Assembly: GCA_900770525.1 (NCBI GenBank)
Contig: CAAHDT010000010.1
Coordinates: forward strand, 1-64,000
Length of the DNA: 64,000 bases
Direction of reading: 5' to 3'
Source: Candidatus Gastranaerophilales bacterium
GTDB lineage: Bacteria > Cyanobacteriota > Vampirovibrionia > Gastranaerophilales > Gastranaerophilaceae
A model generated the notes under the pieces. It did not search any database, had not been told where the DNA came from, and saw only the letters and a list, made by a program, of their open reading frames with translations. Positions 53,624 to 62,257 of the stretch are shown here, piece after piece. Each line of letters begins with the position of its first letter. Within the stretch, counting starts at the first letter, position 1. The translations under genes were made by a program, and so were the position numbers.

Positions 53624-54427
53624 TTATAGTTGAGAATTTTTCTTAGTATTAGCACAATCACAGTGTGAGCGCTCTGCCGGAATTTTTTCAATCATCTTGA
53701 ACAACAAGCTCTTAAGATTTTCAACGTTAGAATTGAATACCTTGATTACGTCTTGGTGAGAAACTGGAGGGACATCTCCAACAAGTCCAGCATCATAGTC
53801 GGTAACAAGTGTAATATTTAATGGGCACATATCCAATTCTTTAACAAGGTAATTTTCAGGGAAAGCAGACATATTTACAACTGTCCATCCTTGGTTTGTA
53901 AAGAACTTGGATTCCGCTTTAGTTGAAAAACGAGGGCCGTTAATAACAACGATTGTGCCTTCTTCGTGAACTGTTATTCCCAATTCTTTTGCAGTATCAA
54001 TTGCCAAACTTCTCAATTCAGGGCAATACGTTTCCGCAGGAGATGGGTGAGTTACGATAGGTCCTTCATAAAATGTAGACTTTCTGCCGTCTGTCCAGTC
54101 TACGAATTGGTCACAAATAACAAAGTCGCCCGGTTTTACATCTTTTTGTAAACTGCCTGAAGCGCAAGGAGAAATAACTCTCTCAACTCCGATAGATTTC
54201 ATAGCCCAAACGTTTGCTCTGTAATTGATTAAATGAGGCAAAATAGTATGATTTCTACCGTGACGAGGCATAAAAGCAACTTTATGTTCGCCGATTTGTC
54301 CAAGAAAAATATTATCACTTGGCATCCCATATGGTGTTTCAACTTTTATTTCTTCAATATTGTCAAGAAATTTATAAAATCCAGAACCGCCAAACACACC
54401 AATAGTCGCTAACTGTTTATTCGTCAT
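53624..54427 (-). CDS. mtnP: S-methyl-5'-thioadenosine phosphorylase
   Basis: 267 residues from ATG at 54427 (MTNKQLATIG), with AAGGAG upstream; the longer open frame runs across terminators and is not used. It phosphorolyses methylthioadenosine to adenine and MTR-1-phosphate for methionine salvage. GGSGFYKF, MPRHGRNHTILPHLINYRAN and VNMSAFPENYLVKELD are family blocks, and TDYD is near the base-binding site (Asp for 6-amino purines). First gene of the operon with yggT-trkA-trkH. Confidence 0.93.
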   Translation of the reverse strand: MTNKQLATIGVFGGSGFYKFLDNIEEIKVETPYGMPSDNIFLGQIGEHKVAFMPRHGRNHTILPHLINYRANVWAMKSIGVERVISPCASGSLQKDVKPGDFVICDQFVDWTDGRKSTFYEGPIVTHPSPAETYCPELRSLAIDTAKELGITVHEEGTIVVINGPRFSTKAESKFFTNQGWTVVNMSAFPENYLVKELDMCPLNITLVTDYDAGLVGDVPPVSHQDVIKVFNSNVENLKSLLFKMIEKIPAERSHCDCANTKKNSQL

Positions 54428-54469
54428 TATTATCTCCTTTTCGTTAAAATCTGATACAGTGATACTAGC

Positions 54470-54547
54470 AAAAACAAAAAGATTATGCAAATTAGCATAA
54501 TCTTTTGTATTAAACTTAAAAAAAAGAGCCGTTAGGAGCTCGGCTCT
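54470..54547 (-). terminator. tandem terminators
   Basis: Two minus-strand hairpins with T-runs: AGAGCCG/CGGCTCT (54525-54547) and a 12-base stem AAAAGATTATGC/GCATAATCTTTT (54477-54506). They separate the 275-aa gene from mtnP. Confidence 0.75.
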
Positions 54548-54570
54548 ACCAGTGTTTTGTTTTCCTGCCA

Positions 54571-55398
54571 TCATGCTTTATGAGCAGCAGGGGTTAAATG
54601 TGCTGCCAGTAAGGTAGTGAAACCGCCCAATATTGCAGCTCCCGTTAAAGCAGATTTGGTTCTCGCCCTAGGCAGAAATTCTTTTATAGCGCTATAACTT
54701 TTCAACAAACTTTTATCATTAGACAAATCGAACAATTTTGTTGAAGATATAGTTCTTCTTTGTGCCAATGCTACGATAAAATTGTTATACGCTTCTTTAA
54801 CTTTTACCCATTTGGTCGGGTTACTCTTAATATTATATAATCTCTCATCATACAAATTTTTAACAGCATTGGTATAATGCTCCAATTTTGCACCTATTGA
54901 TGTTTTAGCTGCTGCTAACGCTTCATTTTTTACGGATAAGACCTGTTTCAATACTTCATTGTTTGGTGAATTTTTTACTGCGGCTTTTGCTGCTCTGTAT
55001 TCTTTGTTCAATTCAATGTAATTTGCTTCTCGAACGGCATTTTTAACATCCGCACGAGTTCGAACGTATGTGTCGTATACCTCTTGCGGAACTTCAACTT
55101 TTTTAAACTCTCTGTACCAATTTTTGGCTGCAGCTCTGACGTCATCAATGTTTTCTAACCTTGATTTCCGATAATCTTTCCGAGCCTCGTAAAGACTATC
55201 CAATGCTTGTTTCTCTTTGGTGTTCATTTGTTTAATGACATCATTTGAATAAATTTTGTCAAACCTATCTTGATTTAATAAAATCAATCTCTTCAAGGAA
55301 TATTTTCTTGGTGCCATAACATAGCCAAGCCCAAGACCTGCAACAGCTCCCGCAAACGGTTCAATGACAGGGTTGACCGACAAGGAATTCTCACTCAT
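54571..55398 (-). CDS. helical protein of unknown function with terminal membrane segments
   Basis: 275 residues. Hydrophobic segments at about 14-28 (GAVAGLGLGYVMA) and 252-268 (AAILGGFTTLLAAHL); the middle is Lys/Arg/Ala-rich helix. AAGGAGG precedes the ATG. Not recognised; looks lineage-specific. Followed by tandem terminators. Confidence 0.65.
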   Translation of the reverse strand: MSENSLSVNPVIEPFAGAVAGLGLGYVMAPRKYSLKRLILLNQDRFDKIYSNDVIKQMNTKEKQALDSLYEARKDYRKSRLENIDDVRAAAKNWYREFKKVEVPQEVYDTYVRTRADVKNAVREANYIELNKEYRAAKAAVKNSPNNEVLKQVLSVKNEALAAAKTSIGAKLEHYTNAVKNLYDERLYNIKSNPTKWVKVKEAYNNFIVALAQRRTISSTKLFDLSNDKSLLKSYSAIKEFLPRARTKSALTGAAILGGFTTLLAAHLTPAAHKA

Positions 55399-55547
55399 AG
55401 GTTCCTCCTTTACTCTATTCTCTTTTAACTCCTAAACTTGTCCACAGTTTAACTCTTAAAAATATTTTTTGTTATATTTTATAACAAATCTTTACAATTA
55501 TTAACATTTGTGCTAATATTGGTATAAATAAAGGAATTGGAGGCATT

Positions 55548-56417
55548 ATGGAACCGCTTATATCGATTATAACACCAACCTACAACATTATAGAAAACGG
55601 CTTAACTGACGAATTTAACCTGCTTGTAAATTTATTGGACAAGCAAACTTATCCTAATGTTGAACATATAATAATTGATAAAGCTTCTACTGATGACACC
55701 CAGCTTTTATTGAAAGATTATAAAAACAAAGGATATATTCACTTCTTTTCAGAACCTGATAGTGGCAAATATCAAGCCTTAAATAAAGGGATTATGCACG
55801 CAAAGGGTAAATATATCGCTTTTGTAAGTTGTGACGACTTTTTCCATGATATTACGGGGATTGCGGAAGTAATTGAGCTAATGGAAGAAAACAATGCGGA
55901 CTTTTCATTTGCACCTGCATATTGCATTCATCCTGAAGGTTTTGTATTTTTATTTGAACCTGCAATTTACAATGCGTTTCAAGTAATGCCTTGCTCAAGA
56001 CAGGCAATGTTTTTCAAAAAATCAGTACTTGAAAAAGAAGGCTATTTTGACGAAAAATTCAAAATAATGGGCGATTTTGATATGATTATGCGCCTTATGC
56101 TAAAACGCTATAAACCATTGAGGATAGCTAAAAATTATACAACTTACAGGTTAAGTGAAAAGACTATGAGTTATCCGGAAAGAGCGGAAGCAGAATGTCG
56201 TGCTATTTATATCAAAAATTTCAGAAATATATTCCAACTTACAAACCCAATTGTGGATAATATCGTTAAGTACTCGGAATTTCCACCGGCTTTACTTGAA
56301 AAACTGTCTGCATTTTATCCGCCGGAGGATAAGCAGTTATTTATGGATGCTTGCGAAGAAATGCACCAATTAAGAGTTGAAGCTCAAAAAGCTAACAATC
56401 CACAAGCGGCTCAATAG
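55548..56417 (+). CDS. family 2 glycosyltransferase
   Basis: 289 residues. GT-A fold: ISIITPTYN at the N-terminus, IIIDKASTDDTQ, FSEPDSGKYQALNKGI, and FVSCDDFF (DxD-like). MGDFDMIMRLM is the acceptor-side ED/D region. Transfers a sugar to a surface glycan or lipid; donor unknown. GGAGG precedes the ATG. Tail to tail with the HTH-like gene, one base apart. Confidence 0.9.
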   Translation: MEPLISIITPTYNIIENGLTDEFNLLVNLLDKQTYPNVEHIIIDKASTDDTQLLLKDYKNKGYIHFFSEPDSGKYQALNKGIMHAKGKYIAFVSCDDFFHDITGIAEVIELMEENNADFSFAPAYCIHPEGFVFLFEPAIYNAFQVMPCSRQAMFFKKSVLEKEGYFDEKFKIMGDFDMIMRLMLKRYKPLRIAKNYTTYRLSEKTMSYPERAEAECRAIYIKNFRNIFQLTNPIVDNIVKYSEFPPALLEKLSAFYPPEDKQLFMDACEEMHQLRVEAQKANNPQAAQ

Positions 56418-56418
56418 G

Positions 56419-56655
56419 TTAGTGTTTCTTTCTTAAAACAATTTCGTATTCAAGAATATCTAAAATTTCAGACAACTCGGATACCCGAAAAGTTTTATTC
56501 CGCAGTTTGTTGCTTAAATTTCTGTTGCTATCTGTTTTGTTATACTTTTTGTTAACAAGTTCTTTAACTTTTTTGACGGTTAATCCTTCCAGTGCAGAAA
56601 GATATTTTATCTGTTGTGCGAGATTTTCAGTTTCAAGTTTAATTTCTCTGTCCAT
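56419..56655 (-). CDS. small helix-turn-helix-like protein, possible regulator
   Basis: 78 residues. LSALEGLTVKKVKELVNKKYN then SNRNLSNKLRNKTFRVSELSEIL resembles a phage-repressor-like HTH (second helix SxNLSNKLR). TATCAT lies six bases before the ATG, with TTGTCA 18 bases further up, so it is probably leaderless. Divergent from the second prepilin gene, with palindromes between; likely an autoregulator or pilin regulator. DNA binding is inferred. Confidence 0.6.
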   Translation of the reverse strand: MDREIKLETENLAQQIKYLSALEGLTVKKVKELVNKKYNKTDSNRNLSNKLRNKTFRVSELSEILDILEYEIVLRKKH

Positions 56656-56674
56656 TCAAAAATGATACTATTCA

Positions 56675-56726
56675 ATAATGTATTATGACAACATATATTG
56701 ACTTAGTTCATTATATAATGTATTAT
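56675..56726. promoter_or_regulatory. two palindromic operators in a divergent promoter
   Basis: ATAAT-GT-ATTAT occurs at 56675-56686 and 56715-56726, 40 bases apart. The second overlaps TATTAT (56721-56726), the -10 of TTGACT(56698-56703)-17-TATTAT for the prepilin gene. The first adjoins the -35 (TTGTCA, 56691-56686) of the small gene. Confidence 0.55.
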
Positions 56727-56764
56727 GTGTATATTGTGATGAATTACTATGACAGGAGATGTTT

Positions 56765-57484
56765 ATGACCCATAAAAAGGAACATGCGTTTACACTTGCT
56801 GAAGTTTTAATAACGTTAGGTATAATTGGAATTGTTGCAGCTCTTACAATGCCTATGCTACTCTCTAATTACAGAAAGCAAGTTGTAGAAACAAGGCTTG
56901 CGAAGTTTTATTCGGCAATGAATCAAGCAATACAACAATCAGAAGTTGTCAATGGACCAAAAGAATATTGGGAACATCCTAAAAATGGTTTTCTGGAAGA
57001 TGAAGAAGGAAATATAGATAAAACTCAATCAGCATCAATGGCTTGGTATAAAAAATACTTGGCTCCATACCTTAAAGTTACAGACGTTAGGGTGAATGAT
57101 GTGATTGGTAATTTAGAAATATATTTTCCTGATGGTAGTTTAGTATTAATATGTGATGCTTCTTGGCAATTTTGGCCTGAAGCTAAAAATTTTCAACAAT
57201 ATAGCGTTGATGAAACAACCGGTGAGTCGAAAAACAATTACAAACCATCAGGAATTAAATATTTTACTTTCATGTTTTGGCCATCCTGGAAAGAAAACAA
57301 ATATAGTTATAAACATGGTATGGAAGCTTATGCAAGTTCTTCTTGGGATGGAAAAAGAGAGTCATTATTTACTGACAACGGTATAGGCTGTAAGGAAGTT
57401 GTTACAAATGAAAGAGCGTATTGTACAAGATTAATACAGATGAATGGTTGGAAAATACCTAAAGATTATCCATTAAAGTTCTAA
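56765..57484 (+). CDS. type IV prepilin-like protein, second copy
   Basis: 239 residues from ATG at 56765, six bases after AGGAG; the ATG at 56759 directly touches it and is not favoured. MTHKKEHA then FTLAEVLITLGIIGIVAALT is the class III prepilin signal, with Ala instead of Gly before the Phe. The exported domain ends AYCTRLIQMNGWKIPKDYP, a paralogue of the 14.9 kb protein. It has four or five Cys. Followed by a bidirectional terminator. Confidence 0.85.
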   Translation: MTHKKEHAFTLAEVLITLGIIGIVAALTMPMLLSNYRKQVVETRLAKFYSAMNQAIQQSEVVNGPKEYWEHPKNGFLEDEEGNIDKTQSASMAWYKKYLAPYLKVTDVRVNDVIGNLEIYFPDGSLVLICDASWQFWPEAKNFQQYSVDETTGESKNNYKPSGIKYFTFMFWPSWKENKYSYKHGMEAYASSSWDGKRESLFTDNGIGCKEVVTNERAYCTRLIQMNGWKIPKDYPLKF

Positions 57485-57504
57485 GTTGGAAAATCGCAAA
57501 AAGT

Positions 57505-57544
57505 ATACCAAAAGAGGAAGTTTTAAAACTTCCTCTTTTGGTAT
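57505..57544. terminator. 40-base perfect palindrome, bidirectional terminator
   Basis: A perfect inverted repeat of 2 x 20 bases (ATACCAAAAGAGGAAGTTTT and its complement), between convergent prepilin and SNF2 genes. It forms a hairpin with A/T-rich flanks. Confidence 0.8.
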
Positions 57545-57556
57545 CAAATAAAATTA

Positions 57557-60526
57557 TTAAGCTGACAACGTAAATATTTCGTAAATTTCGTCATCTGAAA
57601 GCTCGGTAATAATCTTTTCACCTTCGTAAACTGCTAAGTCAGCAAGTTCTTTTTTAGCTTTTAGCATTTCATCTATTTTTTCTTCAAAAGTACCCAACGT
57701 AATCATTCTATGAACCATTACGTTCTTATCTTGACCTATACGGTATGTTCTATCTGTTGCCTGATCTTCTACCGCCGGATTCCACCACAAGTCGTAGTGA
57801 ATAACGTTAGTTGCACTAGTCAAGTTCAGCCCTGTACCGCCGGCCTTTAATGACAATATCATTATTTTTGCATCATTATCAGTTTGGAATCTGTTAATTA
57901 ACTCTTCCCTTTGAGGAACAGTCAATGACCCATGGAAGAACAACGGTTCAGTATTGCATTCGTTTGCAATAACCTTGCACAAGATATCGCCCATCTCTTT
58001 ATATTGTGTAAAGATAAGAGTCTTTTCGCCATGTTCAAGAATGTTTTCAATTGTAGAAATACATTTATCCATTTTTCCTGAAAGTTCTCGACTCATTTCA
58101 CCTGATTTCAAGAACTGGTAAGGGTGGTTGCATATTTGTTTCAAGGCAGTGATAAGTTTGAAAATATTTCCTCTTCTGTTTATACCGGAAAATTCGCTTA
58201 TCTTTTCCATCATTTCGTTTAAAGTTTTTTCGTAAAGGACTGCTTGAGGTTTTGATAAGTAACAGTATTCGTTCAAAACCATCTTTTCCGGCAAGTCAGT
58301 AATAACGTGTTTGTCTGTTTTTAAACGTCTTAAAACAAACGGTGATACAGACATTTTAAGTTTTGCAGCTCTAGAATTTTCCTTAAATCTTTCAATTGGG
58401 ATTGCGTAACTCTTTTGAAATTCTTTCAAGCTGCCGAGATATCCTTGGTTAATAAAGTCAAAAATACTCCACAACTCAGTAAGTCTGTTTTCAACAGGAG
58501 TACCGGTCATCGCAACTTTGACATCAGCCTTCAGGGTTTTAATAGCAAGAGTTTGCGCAGTATCAGGATTCTTAATATTTTGAGCTTCATCAACAATAAC
58601 CATACCCCATTGATGTTTTTTCAATTCCTCTACATCAATCCTCATAATCGCATAAGTAGTTAATATAACATCATGATTAACTTCTAATTTTCTTTCTGTT
58701 CCGTGATAAACAACCGCGTCAAGAGATGGGGCAAACATTTGCAATTCCTTCATCCAGTTCCCCATCAAGGTTGTCGGACAAATTACAAGAACAGGCTTTT
58801 TAAGTTTTTCATCTTCTTTAAGTTTCAATATCAAACTAATAACCTGAATAGTTTTACCTAACCCCATGTCATCTGCCATACAAACGCCAAAACCTTTTGT
58901 AACGTTTGTCCATAGCCATTTTAAACCGGTCATCTGATAAGGTCTTAATTCTCCTTTTAGTGCCGCAGGAGGTGCAACATCTACAGGTTTTGTAAAGTCT
59001 TGGATGATTTTTGCATAAGCTTCATCATAGTCAAAATCGTATTGCGCCAATTGACCTGACATAGAAGCGTGTAACAAATCCATTCTGGATAGTGATTTAA
59101 AGTTTGCTTTTGCGATTTCTTCAAAAATCTTTTTACTTTCTTCCTTGTCAATCAAAACGTACTTATTCTTGTACTTAATTAAGCCGTTATTGTTTTCAAC
59201 AAGCTTATTAAACTCTTCAACAGAAATTTTTTCATTACCGATTGCAATTTCATAAGAAAAATCAAGAATATCATCCAAAGACATTTTAGAAGAAGCTGTG
59301 TTATTAAAGATATCAGCCAAATCTTGAGAACGAGAAGCCTTAACTTTCGCATTGATAGACGCCCTTGGAATAACAATATTAACAAGTTCTTTCGGCAATA
59401 TAACTTCGATTTGCGCTTTTTGGAGATAATATGCTGTTTGAGTGATAATTTTATAAACTTCATTCAAGTTCAAATCTAAATATAGTTTCTCTTCATCATC
59501 AAATAAATTTTCCAATTCCGGCATATATCTGATTGCATAATTTAACTGTTTTTCAACTATTCTTGCTATATCTGATGCGTTTGCATCAAAAACTGTTTCT
59601 TTGTGATACAAGTCGTCCATCAAGACACTTTCATCAGTTTTTCTGTTTTTAATATGAACTTTTAAGCGAAACAACTCGTCTTCAACTTTTTCTATTTTAA
59701 AGAACGGAATAACATCATATTTACCCAAATACAGTTCGTCAAACCATTGAGAGAAGTTTTCGGCAATCTCAATTCCGCGCATTGTTGCACGTTGTTCCAA
59801 ATCTTTTATCATATAAGTTCCGGATTTTACATCTTTAAACTTATAAGCTTTTATGCCCAAGAATTTATAAATAACATAGTTTAAATAATTATAGATAAAA
59901 TCTCTAACAAAATTGTCAGGTTTTTCACCTTTAATAAACAAATTATCCGGAATATTTTCCTCAAACATATTTATAATTCTTGCGACTTGTTGGTTTGGAA
60001 TAATCGGTTCATAAACAATTTTGAACATTGAACCATGAGTCTTTACAACCGGAATAAAATACAATTTTTCAATCAATTTCATTACAAAATGCGCTAAAGC
60101 ATTCATATAAATGAATGTAGGCGTCAAAGACTCCATATCAATTACATCAGAAAATCCACCGAAATAATCCATAACCAAATCTAAACTCATTGCATACCCG
60201 ACATATTCCCCCATAACCTGAGAGCGAAAGCGGAACAAGGAACCTTTAGATTTTAAATAATATTCAAAATTATTTGTCGGAGTAATAAAGAAAGATAATT
60301 TTCCACCTTCATTAACAAGAAAGAAATTTGTGTTTCTTGCAGGAGCGTGAGGACTTACGAACACATCCTTAAACTCATCTTCAACAGTTTGGTATATCAA
60401 ACTCAATGTATAACGAAAATCTTTATTCTTAAACCCTTCCGGATTTTCAGAAAGGTTAAAAAATAATTCATCAACGTTATTCTTTTTTATTGAAAAATCT
60501 ATGTTTAAAATATCTTCGGTTGCCAT
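57557..60526 (-). CDS. SNF2-family DEAD/DEAH helicase-like ATPase
   Basis: 989 residues. The C-terminal ~470 residues are a Snf2 motor: motif I DDMGLGKT, motif II VDEAQNIKN (DEAQ in place of the usual DEAH), motif III MTGTPVEN, motif V SLKAGGTGLNL, motif VI DQATDRTYRIGQ. The N-terminal ~500 residues match no domain I recognise. Bacterial Snf2 proteins act on DNA or nucleoprotein, as in RapA, but this role is unproven. AAAGAG precedes the ATG. Confidence 0.88.
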   Translation of the reverse strand: MATEDILNIDFSIKKNNVDELFFNLSENPEGFKNKDFRYTLSLIYQTVEDEFKDVFVSPHAPARNTNFFLVNEGGKLSFFITPTNNFEYYLKSKGSLFRFRSQVMGEYVGYAMSLDLVMDYFGGFSDVIDMESLTPTFIYMNALAHFVMKLIEKLYFIPVVKTHGSMFKIVYEPIIPNQQVARIINMFEENIPDNLFIKGEKPDNFVRDFIYNYLNYVIYKFLGIKAYKFKDVKSGTYMIKDLEQRATMRGIEIAENFSQWFDELYLGKYDVIPFFKIEKVEDELFRLKVHIKNRKTDESVLMDDLYHKETVFDANASDIARIVEKQLNYAIRYMPELENLFDDEEKLYLDLNLNEVYKIITQTAYYLQKAQIEVILPKELVNIVIPRASINAKVKASRSQDLADIFNNTASSKMSLDDILDFSYEIAIGNEKISVEEFNKLVENNNGLIKYKNKYVLIDKEESKKIFEEIAKANFKSLSRMDLLHASMSGQLAQYDFDYDEAYAKIIQDFTKPVDVAPPAALKGELRPYQMTGLKWLWTNVTKGFGVCMADDMGLGKTIQVISLILKLKEDEKLKKPVLVICPTTLMGNWMKELQMFAPSLDAVVYHGTERKLEVNHDVILTTYAIMRIDVEELKKHQWGMVIVDEAQNIKNPDTAQTLAIKTLKADVKVAMTGTPVENRLTELWSIFDFINQGYLGSLKEFQKSYAIPIERFKENSRAAKLKMSVSPFVLRRLKTDKHVITDLPEKMVLNEYCYLSKPQAVLYEKTLNEMMEKISEFSGINRRGNIFKLITALKQICNHPYQFLKSGEMSRELSGKMDKCISTIENILEHGEKTLIFTQYKEMGDILCKVIANECNTEPLFFHGSLTVPQREELINRFQTDNDAKIMILSLKAGGTGLNLTSATNVIHYDLWWNPAVEDQATDRTYRIGQDKNVMVHRMITLGTFEEKIDEMLKAKKELADLAVYEGEKIITELSDDEIYEIFTLSA

Positions 60527-60545
60527 AATATCTCTTTCTCAGTAT

Positions 60546-60582
60546 ACAAAACACTTCCGACATAAATCATGCCGGAAGTGTT
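60546..60582 (-). terminator. gpmI terminator
   Basis: A ten-base stem (AACACTTCCG with CGGAAGTGTT) with minus-strand T-run; the next gene downstream is SNF2. Confidence 0.7.
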
Positions 60583-60590
60583 ATCAACTA

Positions 60591-62120
60591 TTACTCTTTA
60601 ATCAATGATTCACCAGTCATTTCAACCGGTTTCTTTACATCTAAAAGCTCTAAAACAGTTGGAGCAATGTTACATAATGCACCATCTTCTTTTAAAGCCA
60701 TACCTTTAGGTGCATTGATTAATACAAACGGAACTTTGTTTGTTGTATGCGCAGTTTGAGGTTTCCCAGTTTCAGCATTAACCATAACTTCTGAATTACC
60801 ATGATCTGCTGTCAACAACATTGTGATACCGTTTCCGACACAAGCATCGGCAATTTTTCCAACACACTCATCAACTACGTGGCAAGCCTTAACCGCAGCT
60901 TCAAGAACACCTGTATGTCCAACCATATCAGGGTTAGCAAAGTTTACAAGAATGAATTGATATTCAGGATTTTTAATTGCATCTAATACATTTTCACAAA
61001 CCTGAGGAGCACTCATTTCCGGCTGCATATCGTAAGTTGCAACTTTCGGAGATGGAACAAGAACTCTTGTTTCGTGAGGTTGAGGTTCATCAATACCGCC
61101 ATTAAAGAAGAATGTAACGTGAGCATATTTTTCTGTTTCTGCTGTTCTAAACTGGTGAATACCGTTAGCTTCCAAAACATCGCCCAAAATATTCTTCAAA
61201 TGTTCTTTAGGGAAAGCTACCGGGAAAGTAAAGTCTTCGTTGTAGCTTGTCATTGTAATATAACAAATATTGTTTAGAACTTTCTTTCTTTCAAAACCGT
61301 CAAAATCCTTGAAGTTGATAGCCTTTGTAATTTCTCTTGCTCTATCAGGTCTAAAGTTTATAAAGATAATAGAATCGTTGTCGTGAATTCTGCTTTCTTC
61401 GCCACCAATAACTGTAGGAAGAACGAATTCGTCATTATCACCTCTTGCGTAAGAAGCTTTAACTCCTTCACAAGCGGAATCAGCTTTTTCACCTTCTCCA
61501 AATAGAAGGGCGTTATAACCTTTTTCAACTCTTTCCCAACGATTATCTCTGTCCATAATGTAGTATCTGCCGATAATTGTTGCAATTGGAGGCAAGTTAT
61601 ATTTTTTCAATTCTTCTTCAACTTTTTCTAGGAATGTGCAAGCACTTTGAGGTGGCGTATCACGACCATCCAAAAATGCGTGAACATAAACCTTAGTTAA
61701 ACCTTCATCAGCAGCCAATTTAATCAATGCTAGTAAGTGTTCCAAAGATGAGTGAACACCACCTGTTGAAACAAGTCCGTAGATGTGAAGTGCGGAATTA
61801 TTTTTCTTAGCATGGTCGATTGCCATAAGAAATTTTTCATTTTTGAAGAATGAACCATCTTTAATTGCATTGTTAATTCTTGACAAATCTTGGTATACAA
61901 TTCTGCCGGCACCGATATTTAAGTGTCCAACTTCACTGTTTCCCATTTGTCCGGCAGGAAGACCGACATATTCACCATCTGCGTGAATAGAAATTGTCGG
62001 GTAATTTTTTTCTAATTTTGTCACATTTTCAGCGTGAGCTAACTTTGTAGCATCAAATTCCGGATGATTAGCACTTATGCCCCACCCATCCATAATACAT
62101 AATAATACTCTCTTTGTCAT
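60591..62120 (-). CDS. gpmI: 2,3-bisphosphoglycerate-independent phosphoglycerate mutase
   Basis: 509 residues, full length. It interconverts 3- and 2-phosphoglycerate in glycolysis, with two Mn2+. MDGWGIS (metal Asp), GNSEVGHLNIGAGR (catalytic Ser), FLDGRDT, RPDRARE and TADHGNSE are all present. AGGGGA lies upstream of the ATG. Single gene with its own terminator. Confidence 0.96.
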   Translation of the reverse strand: MTKRVLLCIMDGWGISANHPEFDATKLAHAENVTKLEKNYPTISIHADGEYVGLPAGQMGNSEVGHLNIGAGRIVYQDLSRINNAIKDGSFFKNEKFLMAIDHAKKNNSALHIYGLVSTGGVHSSLEHLLALIKLAADEGLTKVYVHAFLDGRDTPPQSACTFLEKVEEELKKYNLPPIATIIGRYYIMDRDNRWERVEKGYNALLFGEGEKADSACEGVKASYARGDNDEFVLPTVIGGEESRIHDNDSIIFINFRPDRAREITKAINFKDFDGFERKKVLNNICYITMTSYNEDFTFPVAFPKEHLKNILGDVLEANGIHQFRTAETEKYAHVTFFFNGGIDEPQPHETRVLVPSPKVATYDMQPEMSAPQVCENVLDAIKNPEYQFILVNFANPDMVGHTGVLEAAVKACHVVDECVGKIADACVGNGITMLLTADHGNSEVMVNAETGKPQTAHTTNKVPFVLINAPKGMALKEDGALCNIAPTVLELLDVKKPVEMTGESLIKE

Positions 62121-62257
62121 AATCTTATAATCCCCTATTTATATTCGTACTATGGAATTGATTATACAAAGGACATAAAATAATTACAAGAGCAGATTTT
62201 GAGGCAAACATTTCGGTTAATAACGCCATACAATTATTTTTCGTGTATAATTTTATT

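Noticed and set aside
57505..57544. 40-base palindrome as an insertion sequence end
   Set aside because: It sits exactly between two convergent stops with A/T flanks and has no transposase or target duplication; a terminator explains it.
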